A DNA stretch of 64,000 bases from positions 62,001 to 126,000 of the IMG/VR virus record IMGVR_UViG_3300020057_000029; one strand, 5' to 3'. A program made the position numbers and the translations under genes. The stretch comes from a virus. Positions 7,460 through 16,184 of this stretch are shown piece by piece; position 1 is the first letter of the stretch, and each line of letters begins with the position of its first letter. The notes below the pieces were generated by a model. That model made no database searches. It was not told where the DNA came from and was given only the letters and a program-made list of their open reading frames with translations.

Positions 7460-7740
7460 ATTTTTCCTCTAAAAAATTCTTCGTTAATAGTATATCTAGT
7501 TTCTACACGAGCATTTGGATATTGAGAGTGCCCTTTAAGTATCGAACTGTTATGATAACAGATCGCCCTGTCTCCGTCAACTACCGTGGACATTCTTTTC
7601 ATGTTGTTCAATTTCCAGGCGATTCCCAATATGAATCGGGCCAAGATCATAGGGAGCTTTAGGTCTTCTGCTACAAGGTAGCCCTGAGATAAGTATTTGG
7701 CATCAACCATATTGAACCAGTTATTAAAGGGGCGTTTCAT
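7447..7740 (-). CDS. hypothetical protein
   Basis: A 97-residue basic protein with a possible amphipathic or hydrophobic helix in the middle (LPMILARFILGIAWKL) and no recognised motif. It overlaps the helicase gene end by 17 nt, so it is translationally linked to it. Confidence 0.5.
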   Translation of the reverse strand: MKRPFNNWFNMVDAKYLSQGYLVAEDLKLPMILARFILGIAWKLNNMKRMSTVVDGDRAICYHNSSILKGHSQYPNARVETRYTINEEFFRGKIWKK

Positions 7741-8890
7741 TTTCGTCCTTTTCGTCTTTTAAAGGGATCGATGGCCTGCCGGACTCCTGCTCCGCAAAGG
7801 AGCGAGCATATAGACGGTCAATCTTGTTCTTGTGAACCTCATCGATAAACGCCTGGTTATATTCTACAAAAGCCCCCTTTCTATAGCCAGTAAAAAATGA
7901 AGATCCTACGGCTTCGTTGAAGCGAGACTTATGGATTATCCATTCAGTTCGTAGATTTGCGCGGTCAGCGACCATTTCCATGATCATCGTAGAAGGATCT
8001 GTAATGATCTTGCGCCCTTTAATACGGTGTTCCACTGGAACCTTTTTATCCTTATCTGGCGGCAAGACTTGGGCAAAAATCACGATTGGGGCTGGATATT
8101 CATTCTTATAACGGTCCAAAGAATTAGCCAAACGAGCTTGAACTTCATATTCAGTCATGTGTGGATTGAGCTTGGAGTGCTTAATATTCTGATAGTAATC
8201 AATAATAACCACATCATAATACTCTTTGTTTTGAATCAGGCTATCGAAAATACCCTCTATCCCCTCGATTGTAGTTGTAACCCCATGGTTTCCACTGTAA
8301 TTATTATCGATCACATTCATGCGCCCATTTTCTGCTAAGAGCGGAATCCATTTATCAAAAGTGTGCTTCTGCTCATCGGTAAATTTGTCGTGATTTACGT
8401 AGGCCCATCCCTTGCTTAAACAGGTGATCCTGTTGTAAACGTCTTCTGCACGTTCCTCATTCGTAATAACCAAAACCCTACGACCCTTTTTGGTCTGAGG
8501 GTTGATCTGTCGTAAGGTTTCACGAACAATATTGGCAGCAGTAGTAGATTTTCCATCACCAGTCTTGGCAAGCATCAACAAAAGATTTTTGCGGAAATAC
8601 GGCACAATACCAGAAAAAGATGGGCCGATAAACTTCATACCATTACGGGCAGCATCGATATACTCTAGATTTTGTCTACGGAGCTCTGTAATAGCCCCCT
8701 CAGACATTTTGCCGTAATCAGTATTCTTGGATTTAGCAAGCTCTTCTTCAACGCGAGTTATACGGTCAATTTCGAGAGTGGCTTTTCGATCACGCAACAC
8801 AAGCTCTTTGGAATTGAGCTCCTTGCGTTTCTTCGCTTCTTCGGCTTCTTTTTCTATATTTGCTTGGAAGTCTTTGATTTCATCACTCAT
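7724..8890 (-). CDS. DnaB-like replicative helicase (RecA-fold ATPase)
   Basis: A 388-residue protein: an N-terminal charged coiled coil (residues 5-55) and a SF4-type RecA-fold core. Walker A is AKTGDGKST (108-116, Lys114), Walker B is VVIIDYYQ, and IVIFAQV plus a later basic segment correspond to the DnaB H3/H4 region. It is shorter than cellular DnaB (about 450-470) and seems to lack the usual globular N-terminal domain, as in other phage replicative helicases. It would unwind DNA ahead of the DnaE polymerase and pair with the AEP primase encoded downstream. Confidence 0.85.
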   Translation of the reverse strand: MSDEIKDFQANIEKEAEEAKKRKELNSKELVLRDRKATLEIDRITRVEEELAKSKNTDYGKMSEGAITELRRQNLEYIDAARNGMKFIGPSFSGIVPYFRKNLLLMLAKTGDGKSTTAANIVRETLRQINPQTKKGRRVLVITNEERAEDVYNRITCLSKGWAYVNHDKFTDEQKHTFDKWIPLLAENGRMNVIDNNYSGNHGVTTTIEGIEGIFDSLIQNKEYYDVVIIDYYQNIKHSKLNPHMTEYEVQARLANSLDRYKNEYPAPIVIFAQVLPPDKDKKVPVEHRIKGRKIITDPSTMIMEMVADRANLRTEWIIHKSRFNEAVGSSFFTGYRKGAFVEYNQAFIDEVHKNKIDRLYARSFAEQESGRPSIPLKDEKDENETPL

Positions 8891-9365
8891 CGGAATCGAA
8901 TCCTAACATTTGTGAAAGCTCACTGTCAATCTCAGTCACTGGCAATGGATCTTTAAAAATAGAACGGTCAAGCTCCTTGCCAAAACGCGGCACTTCTTCC
9001 TCTTCCTCTTCTGTCTTATCAGGCTTTGGCGCTTGTGGCGTGATTTTTAATTTTTCGGGTTTTGTTTCCTCGTCAGTTAGCTTAGAAAACTCCTTATCGG
9101 CCCAAATCCGCGAAGTTGCCGTATTGAAAAGTCCTTCTAGGATATTTTTCCAGATTTTAAGCTTTCTCCTGTCATGTCTTGGGTTGGTGCAACGGATAAG
9201 CACCTTGGATCTAACCAAGGTCACGCTTTCTTTCTTGCCACCGCGATCTTTAAGTGTTTTCAACAGGATCATAAACGCTTCAATGCGTTCATCCTGGCCC
9301 TTGGGCAAGATGTTGTTGTCAAGTCTGTCCAGCCATGCTTCAATGGTCAGGTCCAAATCTTCCAC
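8883..9365 (-). CDS. hypothetical protein upstream of the helicase gene
   Basis: A 160-residue protein with a helical N-terminal half and an acidic tail including a run of Glu residues (TEEEEEEVPRFGKEL). The acidic tail and its position just before the helicase gene (8-nt overlap) would suit a helicase loader or SSB-interacting protein. This is inference from context only; no motif was recognised. Confidence 0.55.
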   Translation of the reverse strand: MEDLDLTIEAWLDRLDNNILPKGQDERIEAFMILLKTLKDRGGKKESVTLVRSKVLIRCTNPRHDRRKLKIWKNILEGLFNTATSRIWADKEFSKLTDEETKPEKLKITPQAPKPDKTEEEEEEVPRFGKELDRSIFKDPLPVTEIDSELSQMLGFDSDE

Positions 9366-10283
9366 TCAAATCTCCAATTTCGTTAGCCATTTCCGAGCAG
9401 TCTTGATTTCATCGGAATAATATGGCCTATCTTCATATTTTGCTATAAACGAGCGCAGCTGTCTAGCTTTTTCTGACATAGACTGATTGTTAAATCTGCG
9501 CTTCTTAACTCTCCAGTACTTTTCTTCTTCCTGGGTAGAGAAGTAGATTTGCTCTGGCGTATGATTGTGAGCGTTGTCATAGGGGTCTAAATCAGCCCCA
9601 GTCAGGTCAATAGGGTCCAAGCTACGTTGCTCTATTGGAACAGATATGTACCACATATCGCCAAACATGAACGAGCGTTCGTTCTTCGATACTTGAGCCT
9701 TCTTGCGTATAGACTTGAATACGGCCAGGTCTATCTTGCGATACCCATAATTCTCATAGCCCTTAATTAGATTCCTAAGGATTTTTGGAGGTGCGGCCTT
9801 GCCATGATAAAGATGGAATTCTTCAGCAGGAAAACCTTTGATGTTACGAGCTTTTTGACGGCAAACACGAACAAGATCTTCCATTCGCTGTCTTAAGAAA
9901 ATTGTGAAATTAGCCTTGTTCTTATTTAAAAATTCCCACGCCTCTGGAATATGGTTCTTTGTACGCTCGATTATTTTGATAAACTCGTCATACTTGGCAG
10001 GCATTTTTTCCATTGAAAACAGACCAAGATAAGAAACGAGATGGCACTGACCTACGCTGTCAATATCCTCTACAGAAAACCCTACAGCATGGAACAGGCC
10101 ATGATAGGTGTAAAAAGTCTTTTTAGAGACCCTTTTGATAATGTGCATATAAGGCCCCATTTCTATTTTAGTTGGATTGGCCCTGGACTTGCGAAAATAT
10201 TGATGTCTTAAATAGCAGAGTTCAAATTCGTTTTTTGAATGAATCTTCTTTTTATTTGCCTTTGGTCTCATTATTTCATTCAT
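9366..10283 (-). CDS. DNA-transaction protein of unknown function, weakly sigma-region-2-like
   Basis: A 305-residue basic protein. Residues 45-95 include FSVEDIDSVGQCHLVSYLGLFS, which has the spacing of a sigma-70 region 2 segment (eDi..vG...Lv..l..F), but the match is weak and region 4 is not visible. The C-terminus is charged and helical. It is expressed from behind a structured 190-nt leader. A role in transcription or replication initiation is only a suggestion. Confidence 0.5.
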   Translation of the reverse strand: MNEIMRPKANKKKIHSKNEFELCYLRHQYFRKSRANPTKIEMGPYMHIIKRVSKKTFYTYHGLFHAVGFSVEDIDSVGQCHLVSYLGLFSMEKMPAKYDEFIKIIERTKNHIPEAWEFLNKNKANFTIFLRQRMEDLVRVCRQKARNIKGFPAEEFHLYHGKAAPPKILRNLIKGYENYGYRKIDLAVFKSIRKKAQVSKNERSFMFGDMWYISVPIEQRSLDPIDLTGADLDPYDNAHNHTPEQIYFSTQEEEKYWRVKKRRFNNQSMSEKARQLRSFIAKYEDRPYYSDEIKTARKWLTKLEI

Positions 10284-10335
10284 ATATCTCCAAAAAATGG
10301 GTCAGGCAAGACGCTACCTTGCTAGCCCTGGTCAT
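10276..10335 (-). CDS. possible 19-residue leader peptide
   Basis: The ORF MTRASKVASCLTHFLEIYE begins directly after a GGGAAG/CTTCCC hairpin that buries its AAGGA ribosome site, and ends 8 nt into the next gene. This layout resembles a translational leader. No protein evidence is possible, so confidence is low. Confidence 0.35.
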   Translation of the reverse strand: MTRASKVASCLTHFLEIYE

Positions 10336-10416
10336 GGGAAGTATCCTTCCCAGCAGCGGCTTCGACGTTGCAATCGCCAACGTGTCTCCAGTGGCGTGAA
10401 CCGCTTTGTTCAAGCG
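10306..10416 (-). promoter_or_regulatory. structured leader with four tandem hairpins
   Basis: In the 190-nt gap between the recA-like gene and the 305-residue gene, four perfect stems occur: CGCTT/AAGCG at 10402-10416, ACGTTG/CAACGT at 10365-10383, GGGAAG/CTTCCC at 10336-10351 and GCAAG/CTTGC at 10306-10322. No known riboswitch or ribozyme was recognised. The third stem hides a Shine-Dalgarno. It is probably a 5-prime regulatory RNA or translational attenuator. Confidence 0.45.
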
Positions 10417-10472
10417 TTATTAAGTTCACACGTCCACAGCTTTCCACGTAGCTAACCCAAAATGTTAAATCG

Positions 10473-11543
10473 TTAAACAGAGTCCTTGGCAATTACCGCA
10501 GTGATCACCTGAGCATATAGCTCAGCATCGTCCCGTAGAGCAAAAGCACATTCTTTTTTACCATTAAACTTGCGGTCACCAATTTTGTAGGTTTTCGTAC
10601 CTTCCCTGGTAATTGCACCGACATTGTAACCTAGAAAAAAGAGTTCTTCATGCTGATTAGACATGCCTTTTTTGTAATCCAAAAAGAACACTCCAGCACG
10701 GCCTGACTGACCGATTGAGCTTTGTTCCATTTTGACATAGATCTTATGTCCGGTAACAAGCTCTTGCCCACGGGCGTCTTTAGTCTCTTCCTCAGTAAAG
10801 GTCTTTCCTTCGATATCGGTCTTATCTTCAGAGGCACCAGCCTTCTTGAAAGAGATGAAATACTCGAATCCGTGCTTCGTAGCCCAGCTTTCGGCCATTT
10901 TTTCTTTTGGCGCGTACTTATTCACTGCGTCCACGTTACCGCGCATCTGAGAAGTAGCGATTAAAGGAATCTTATTGCGCTTACAGAAAGGCACGAGTTT
11001 CATTAGACCAATAGATACCGTTAGAGCGTGATCGCCAACCAAGTGATTGGATACGGAGTCAGTAGCATCACGCTTAACACCCATAACGTTCGTTAGGGAG
11101 TCGATTGCAATCAATCCGAGAGGCATACCGTCTTGAACCATTGGCTTGATGTCTTTTTCGATACGGTCAAACACTTCTTCAGCGCTGTTGGTATCATAAA
11201 TGGTCATATAGTCTTTGTCGATCTCAGGAAAAGCATCGTGTTGAAGCTGTCCACGCATCTCGGTATTGAAGATCAAACAGTGACGCTTTTCATCCTCAGT
11301 CTTGTCTTTGTCTTCACGCTGGATCTGTAGAACCATTGCGTAAACAGCAAGAGATTTACCTGCTTTGGGCTCAGAGAATAGAAGGATGGAAGCATTCTTA
11401 GGGCATCCATGGGACTTATTTGCGAAAATCCAGTTAAAATAGGGACTTGGAGTACTGATTACATTCTCTTTTGCGTAAGAATCGTATTCGTAATTTACAG
11501 TGTCTTCATAAGCACGAAGTTGCTTTAGGTATTTGTTTGCCAT
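10473..11543 (-). CDS. RecA/UvsX-like recombinase
   Basis: A 356-residue RecA-fold ATPase: Walker A SEPKAGKS (57-64, Lys63), Walker B LIAIDSL, and a following segment IPLIATSQMRGN in the place of the RecA L1 region. Its length matches RecA/UvsX (350-390). It should form filaments on ssDNA and drive strand exchange and recombination-dependent replication, with the SSB encoded just upstream and the gp46/gp47 pair further upstream. No intein is present. Confidence 0.85.
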   Translation of the reverse strand: MANKYLKQLRAYEDTVNYEYDSYAKENVISTPSPYFNWIFANKSHGCPKNASILLFSEPKAGKSLAVYAMVLQIQREDKDKTEDEKRHCLIFNTEMRGQLQHDAFPEIDKDYMTIYDTNSAEEVFDRIEKDIKPMVQDGMPLGLIAIDSLTNVMGVKRDATDSVSNHLVGDHALTVSIGLMKLVPFCKRNKIPLIATSQMRGNVDAVNKYAPKEKMAESWATKHGFEYFISFKKAGASEDKTDIEGKTFTEEETKDARGQELVTGHKIYVKMEQSSIGQSGRAGVFFLDYKKGMSNQHEELFFLGYNVGAITREGTKTYKIGDRKFNGKKECAFALRDDAELYAQVITAVIAKDSV

Positions 11544-11556
11544 TTTATTTCCTTTT

Positions 11557-12075
11557 TTATTTCTTGCCAGAGGTAACGTACATTTGGTCTGCAGTTAGAC
11601 CTGATCTGATAATCAAGTCCATGCGTTTTCGCATATATCTGCAGACGTTCTCTAAAACCTTGATTCGACCATCCACAAAACTTTCTATCGCTTTGAGCAT
11701 AGCAATCCTGTCCAGGGCCTCAACGTAGTCAGCGTCTTGGATAAGATAGGCCTTACGCATATCAGCGTTGTCTTGCGACTTAGGCCTATCCTTCATGAAA
11801 TCAGGGTATTTATCGATAAGCACTGTAGCTTTTGCTTGCTCCAGTGCTTTATCTGCCATTGCTAATTGATAAGTAACAGTAGCGTGGTGACGCTTGAGTT
11901 CTCGATAGGATTCATTGTAAGAGTGTTCCAAATCGGTATAAGTGATTGGGTTGACATCTTTAGCTTCGATGAAACGGAGTTCCGCTTCCTTCGTTGCGTT
12001 GAGATCCAGCTCAATCTTTGGCGTACCCTTAAAAGGGGGTATCACCATTTTCTTATTATCGATTTGGTCAGACAT
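11557..12075 (-). CDS. hypothetical protein between SSB and recombinase
   Basis: A 172-residue, mostly helical, charged protein with no recognised motif. It lies between the SSB and RecA-like genes with gaps of 3 and 13 nt, so a recombination-mediator (UvsY-like) or accessory role is attractive, but only position supports it. Confidence 0.55.
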   Translation of the reverse strand: MSDQIDNKKMVIPPFKGTPKIELDLNATKEAELRFIEAKDVNPITYTDLEHSYNESYRELKRHHATVTYQLAMADKALEQAKATVLIDKYPDFMKDRPKSQDNADMRKAYLIQDADYVEALDRIAMLKAIESFVDGRIKVLENVCRYMRKRMDLIIRSGLTADQMYVTSGKK

Positions 12076-12078
12076 TTA

Positions 12079-13092
12079 CTATAACCCCACTGACTTTAAA
12101 AATTCAGCATCTTCCTGTTCAGCTATCTTTTGAGCGGTAGTTAGAGCTGGCGCAGCTACTGGCGCAGCTACTGGCGCAGCTACTGGCGCAGCTACTGGCG
12201 CAGCTACTGGCGCAGCTACTGGCGCAGCTACTGGCGCAGCTACTGGCGCAGCTACTGGCGCAGCTACATCTTCGTCTTCATATCCAGTATCATCGGCAAC
12301 AAACTTGGAACCACCATTTGCCGCTCTGCCATATTTACCATCAAGAATCTCGTCTACAGCAGTAGCGCCTTCATTTACGATACGCTGAACTTCTTCCGAA
12401 GTAGGCTTAGTGATCATCTTATCGAGCTCACGGGTTTCAAACTCAAGTCGATCTTGGATTTCTGGAGTAAGAACATGAACCATATCACGTTCTACCTTGC
12501 CAACACCTTGAACATCAAGAACCTGTTTATACACTGACACTTGAACCAAAGTATCAAGGCCCATTCCAGAGCGGTCAAAGTTGAAGAAACGCCCATCATT
12601 TGCAGAAAGAGGGTCTTTGCCTTCAGTGCGTAATTGTTTGATAACTGAGTCTAAAGCTAGTTTTGCCCTATGACGAATTTTCAGCACACCAATGTTACCT
12701 TGAAGGTCCATTGCATTCACGTAATGGTGACTGTCCATGTTATACAAAGGCTTTTGACCACCAAAAAACTTGAACAGGGCGGCTTCTTGTTCTTTGTTGC
12801 CGCTAGCCTTAGCGGCTTCAAGCATAGCTTTTCCTGTAGCTATGCGATTCTTAGCAGCATCTGGGCTATCGATCATTTTGGTTTTATGATTCCTGATCTC
12901 AGAGCTCTGGAAAGTACGCATTTTACCTTCAGAATTCTTATATCCATAATGGATGGACATGAACACAGACCAACGACCATCGTCGGCCAGATCACCGAGA
13001 GGGGGAAGGATACGAAACGTAGAACGTCCGTCCTTGAGTTTAAAATAGTTTTTCTTAGATTCGCCGCCGTAACGTGCATTGCCGATTTTCAT
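12079..13092 (-). CDS. gp32-like single-stranded DNA-binding protein
   Basis: A 337-residue protein. The N-terminal part has the phage SSB pattern YFKLKDGRSTFRILPPLGD followed by W and aromatic residues expected in an OB fold, and a long helical middle. The C-terminus contains an acidic patch (DDTGYEDEDV), then ten VAAP tetrapeptides, then EQEDAEFLKSVGL. The VAAP linker is encoded by a perfect 12-bp tandem repeat. In other SSBs an acidic C-terminal tip recruits partners; here the repeat would act as a flexible spacer. It coats ssDNA for the polymerase, helicase and recombinase. Confidence 0.75.
   Translation of the reverse strand: MKIGNARYGGESKKNYFKLKDGRSTFRILPPLGDLADDGRWSVFMSIHYGYKNSEGKMRTFQSSEIRNHKTKMIDSPDAAKNRIATGKAMLEAAKASGNKEQEAALFKFFGGQKPLYNMDSHHYVNAMDLQGNIGVLKIRHRAKLALDSVIKQLRTEGKDPLSANDGRFFNFDRSGMGLDTLVQVSVYKQVLDVQGVGKVERDMVHVLTPEIQDRLEFETRELDKMITKPTSEEVQRIVNEGATAVDEILDGKYGRAANGGSKFVADDTGYEDEDVAAPVAAPVAAPVAAPVAAPVAAPVAAPVAAPVAAPVAAPALTTAQKIAEQEDAEFLKSVGL
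12149..12267 (-). repeat. 12-bp tandem repeat, 10 copies, in SSB gene
   Basis: Ten copies of GGCGCAGCTACT (plus-strand reading) run head to tail; the period is exactly 12 bp, each coding V-A-A-P. The array is in frame and essentially free of substitutions, suggesting recent slippage or recombination. Confidence 0.95.
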
Positions 13093-13106
13093 TGATTACT
13101 CCTTGG

Positions 13107-13412
13107 TTATTTGATTCGTTTTCCGTTGATTGTAGCGTAAGCGCCTTTGATACGTGTTTTGATTACGATGGTTTTAGAGTTGATCTCAAAAGTACCATCT
13201 TTCCGTTCCAAGAATGAGCCCATGCGAGTGTTTTTCTTGGAACGTATCACTCTAGCAATTGTCTCGCCCTTTTCAGTTTGAGTTTCGCCCAAAAGCATGA
13301 GTTCAGTAATCCCAGTCTTAGTGTCGAATGAAAGAACGCCAAGAATATTGGCACCGTGCATATCGAAGACTTTTACTTTCTTTTTGTGTGTATTTTTTAT
13401 CGTAAGTTTCAT
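13107..13412 (-). CDS. hypothetical protein
   Basis: A 101-residue, Lys/Thr-rich protein predicted to be mostly beta (KTGITELMLLGE, IVIKTRIKGAYATI). No motif was recognised. It lies just upstream of the SSB gene in the same operon with an SD-like AGGAG before the neighbouring starts. Confidence 0.5.
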   Translation of the reverse strand: MKLTIKNTHKKKVKVFDMHGANILGVLSFDTKTGITELMLLGETQTEKGETIARVIRSKKNTRMGSFLERKDGTFEINSKTIVIKTRIKGAYATINGKRIK

Positions 13413-13447
13413 AGCTCTCCTTTGATTAGTAGTCAGATCAATCCCAG

Positions 13448-14026
13448 TTATTCGGTCAAAATAGTATCAGTCAGGTCAGCCTTGGCCAGGATAGCCTCAG
13501 TCAGGTTTGCCCCAGACAGGTTTGCCACGAAAAGGTTTGCCCCAGACAGGTCAGCCCCGAATAGGTTTGCCCCAGTCAGGAAAGCCCCAGACAGGTTTGC
13601 CCCGAACAGGTTTGCCCTAGTCAGGTCAGCCTTAGTCAGGTTTGCCCCGAACAGGTTTGCCCTAGTCAGGTCAGCCTCAGTCAGGTTTGCCCCAGACAGG
13701 TTTGCCCCAGTCAGGTCAGCCCTAGTCAGGTTTGCCCCAGACAGGTTTGCCCCAGTCAGGTTTGCCCCAGTCAGGTTTGCCCAAGCCAGGTTTGCCTCAG
13801 ACAGGTTTGCCCCAGTCAGGTTTGCCCCAGACAGGTTTGCTAAAGCCAGGTCAGCCCCAGTCAGGTTTGCCCTGGTCAGGTCAGCCCCAGACAGGTTTGC
13901 TAAAGCCAGGTTTGCTAAAGTCAGGTCAACCCCAGTCAGGTTTGCCTTTTCCCCACCTTCTTCACCTTTTAAAAACATAGCATGTAGCTTAAGGATGTTA
14001 TCTAAAATTTGCTTTTCCATATTCAT
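13448..14026 (-). CDS. pentapeptide-repeat protein 1
   Basis: A 192-residue protein: a short helical head ([19 protein letters not shown]) and then about 30 A(D/N)LxX pentapeptides to the end. Such repeats fold into a square right-handed beta-helix. In Qnr and MfpA the helix mimics DNA and binds gyrase; other members have unrelated roles. It is one of five closely related genes between 13.4 and 16.8 kb. The centre phenylalanine/leucine pattern is regular with no large loops, unlike Qnr, so gyrase binding is unproven. Confidence 0.85.
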   Translation of the reverse strand: MNMEKQILDNILKLHAMFLKGEEGGEKANLTGVDLTLANLALANLSGADLTRANLTGADLALANLSGANLTGANLSEANLAWANLTGANLTGANLSGANLTRADLTGANLSGANLTEADLTRANLFGANLTKADLTRANLFGANLSGAFLTGANLFGADLSGANLFVANLSGANLTEAILAKADLTDTILTE

Positions 14027-14039
14027 CTCTTAAATTTTT

Positions 14040-14417
14040 TTATCGGCCAAAAATAGTATCAGTCAGGTTTGCCCCAGTCAGGTCAGCCTTGGCCAGGATA
14101 GCCCCGTAAAGGTCAACCCCAGTCAGGTCAGCCCCAGACAGGTCAGCCTTGAACAGGAAAGCCCCAGACAGGTCAGCCTTGAACAGGTTTGCCCCGGTCA
14201 GGTTTGCCTGAGACAGGTCAGCCCCAGTCAGGTCAGTCCAAGACATATTTACCCCAGACAGGTTTGCCCCAGTCAGGTTTGCTAAAGTCAGGTCAACCCC
14301 AGTCAGGTCAGCCCCGCGTAGGTCAACCCCAGACAGGTTTGCCCTTTCCCCACCTTTTTCACCTTTTAAAAACATAGCATGTAGCTTAAGGATGTTATCT
14401 AAAATTTGTTTTTTCAT
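14040..14417 (-). CDS. pentapeptide-repeat protein 2 (short)
   Basis: A 125-residue paralogue with the same head ([19 protein letters not shown]) and about 18 pentapeptides, ending DTIFGR. Its shorter length relative to the neighbours suggests repeat loss or gain by recombination between the 15-nt DNA repeats. A separate start and ribosome site are present (GAGGTAAAT before ATG). Confidence 0.85.
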   Translation of the reverse strand: MKKQILDNILKLHAMFLKGEKGGERANLSGVDLRGADLTGVDLTLANLTGANLSGVNMSWTDLTGADLSQANLTGANLFKADLSGAFLFKADLSGADLTGVDLYGAILAKADLTGANLTDTIFGR

Positions 14418-14419
14418 AT

Positions 14420-15193
14420 TTACCTCGTGATAATCTTGTTTTTAATTAAATTGAGCGTGTACTCCACGTTCTCAGCATTAGTGTTTTTCAAAGTATTGAT
14501 ACTGCGCTCTTTGAAACCTTTAGGTGCCTTACCAACAGTAACCATTGCTACGTTTGGTGTCAAGCGTTTAAGTGTGTCTAGCAAAGAAATTGCCAAATTA
14601 GGATCTTGCATACTAAGTACAATTGGAGTTACTTTCTCAGCATGGCCTTTTGCGATTGCAGTATCAGTAACAGCTTGTACTGCATTGATACCAACAATTT
14701 CCGAACCCATCTGATCATTGATAGCTTCTTTTACCAATTCACGAAAGTCAGATTCATTATTAAGCATACGGCGATAGCTTGCCTTGAAAATTAGCTGAGG
14801 ATAGCCGATAATACCAAGCTTTAGAGCAATATCTTCTAAATGGCTGGAAAGAGTCCCAAGCATACTGGAGGTAGACTCACGGCCTTTGTAAAGCTGTGGA
14901 TTTACACGAGCAGCCAAATCGGTATAGAAAGTTTCTGGGTCAGCTTTTAATACACCGTAGTCTTTTTCTAGAGCATCGGCGAGCTGATCGCTTTCCGAAC
15001 CAACAGCGAGGATGAACACTACAGAGCGCATGAGCTCTTGAGCATATTCTGTACGGAGAAGCTTTAGCTGTTCAACAGCCTGGCGTTGACGACCGCGACG
15101 AGCGTTTAGAGTGGTTACTTCACCAGTTTCCACGTCTTCTTCGGCAAGTGCCTTGTTTGTCTTAATTTTTTCTACTAGTTGTTGCAATGACAT
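14420..15193 (-). CDS. hypothetical protein within the pentapeptide cluster
   Basis: A 257-residue, mostly helical protein with no recognised motif. It interrupts the series of pentapeptide-repeat genes and is not itself repetitive; its codon use and composition resemble the replication genes. Segments such as FILAVGSESDQLADALEKDYG and IIGYPQLIFKASYRRML look like a folded domain. Its relation to the repeat proteins is unknown. Confidence 0.55.
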   Translation of the reverse strand: MSLQQLVEKIKTNKALAEEDVETGEVTTLNARRGRQRQAVEQLKLLRTEYAQELMRSVVFILAVGSESDQLADALEKDYGVLKADPETFYTDLAARVNPQLYKGRESTSSMLGTLSSHLEDIALKLGIIGYPQLIFKASYRRMLNNESDFRELVKEAINDQMGSEIVGINAVQAVTDTAIAKGHAEKVTPIVLSMQDPNLAISLLDTLKRLTPNVAMVTVGKAPKGFKERSINTLKNTNAENVEYTLNLIKNKIITR

Positions 15194-15195
15194 AT

Positions 15196-15552
15196 TTACT
15201 CCTTATTTGTTTTCTTATCGGCCAAAATAGTACCAGTCAAAACAGTACCAGAAAGGTTTGCCCCAGCAAGGTTTGCCTTAGACAGGTCAGCCCCAGACAG
15301 GATTGCCCCAGTCAGGTCAGCCCCAGTCAGGTCAGCCCCGGTCAGGTTTGCCTTAGACAGGTTTGCTTTAGTCAGGAAAGCCCTAGAAAGGTTTGCCCCA
15401 GACAGGTCAACCACAGACAGGTCAGCCTTAGACAGGTTTGCCTTAGACAGGAAAGCCCCAGACAGGTTTGCCCTTTCGCCACTTTCTCCATCTTTTAAAA
15501 ACATAGCATGTAGTTTAAGGATGTTATCTAAAATTTGCTTTTCCATATTCAC
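15196..15552 (-). CDS. pentapeptide-repeat protein 3 (short)
   Basis: A 118-residue paralogue with the conserved head and about 15 pentapeptides, ending in a Lys-rich tail (LADKKTNKE) that is also found at the end of pentapeptide protein 5. The shared tail and head show that these genes arose by duplication, with the repeat body changing in length. Confidence 0.85.
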   Translation of the reverse strand: MNMEKQILDNILKLHAMFLKDGESGERANLSGAFLSKANLSKADLSVVDLSGANLSRAFLTKANLSKANLTGADLTGADLTGAILSGADLSKANLAGANLSGTVLTGTILADKKTNKE

Positions 15553-15555
15553 CTC

Positions 15556-16182
15556 TTAAATTTTCTTATCGGCTAAAATAGTATCAGTCAGGTTTGCCTT
15601 AGACAGGTTTGCCCCGAACAGGAAAGCCCCAGCCAGGAAAGCCCCAGACAGGTTTGCCCCAGACAGGTTTGCCTCGAACAGGTCAGTATCTGCCAGGAAA
15701 GCCCCAGACAGGTTTGCCCCGCGTAGGTTTGCCTTAGTCAGGTCAGCCCCAGTCAGGTCAGCCCCAGTCAGGTTTGCCCCAGACAGGTTTGCCCAAGCCA
15801 GGTTTGCCTTAGACAGGTTTGCCCCGCGAAGGTCAACCCCAGACAGGTCAACCCCAGACAGGTTTGCCTCAGTCAGGTTTGCCTTAGACAGGTTTGCCCC
15901 AGACAGGTCAACCCAAGTCAGGTCAGCCCTAGTCAGGTCAGACCCAGTCAGGATTGCCTCAGTCAGGTCAACCCCAGACAAGTCAGCCCCGTAAAGGTTT
16001 GCCCCAGACAGGTTTGCCTTAGACAGGTTTGTCTCAGACAGGTCAACCCCGCGAAGGTCAGCCCCAGACAGGTCAACCCCGAACAGGTCAGCCCCAGACA
16101 GGCTTGCCCTTTCGCCACTTTCTTCACCTTTTAAAAATATAGCATGTAGTTTAAGAATATTATCTAAAATTTGCTTTTCCAT
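15556..16182 (-). CDS. pentapeptide-repeat protein 4
   Basis: A 208-residue paralogue with the head [19 protein letters not shown] and about 36 pentapeptides (mostly A(D/N)LSG and ADLTG types). It is the longest of the five. It ends LADKKI, a shortened form of the LADKKTNKE tail. A beta-helical DNA-mimic or scaffold function is possible. Confidence 0.85.
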   Translation of the reverse strand: MEKQILDNILKLHAIFLKGEESGERASLSGADLFGVDLSGADLRGVDLSETNLSKANLSGANLYGADLSGVDLTEAILTGSDLTRADLTWVDLSGANLSKANLTEANLSGVDLSGVDLRGANLSKANLAWANLSGANLTGADLTGADLTKANLRGANLSGAFLADTDLFEANLSGANLSGAFLAGAFLFGANLSKANLTDTILADKKI

Positions 16183-16184
16183 AT

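Noticed and set aside
10284-10472. Hammerhead, twister or other known ribozyme in the structured leader
   Set aside because: The conserved core bases of these ribozymes were not found; only simple hairpins are supported.
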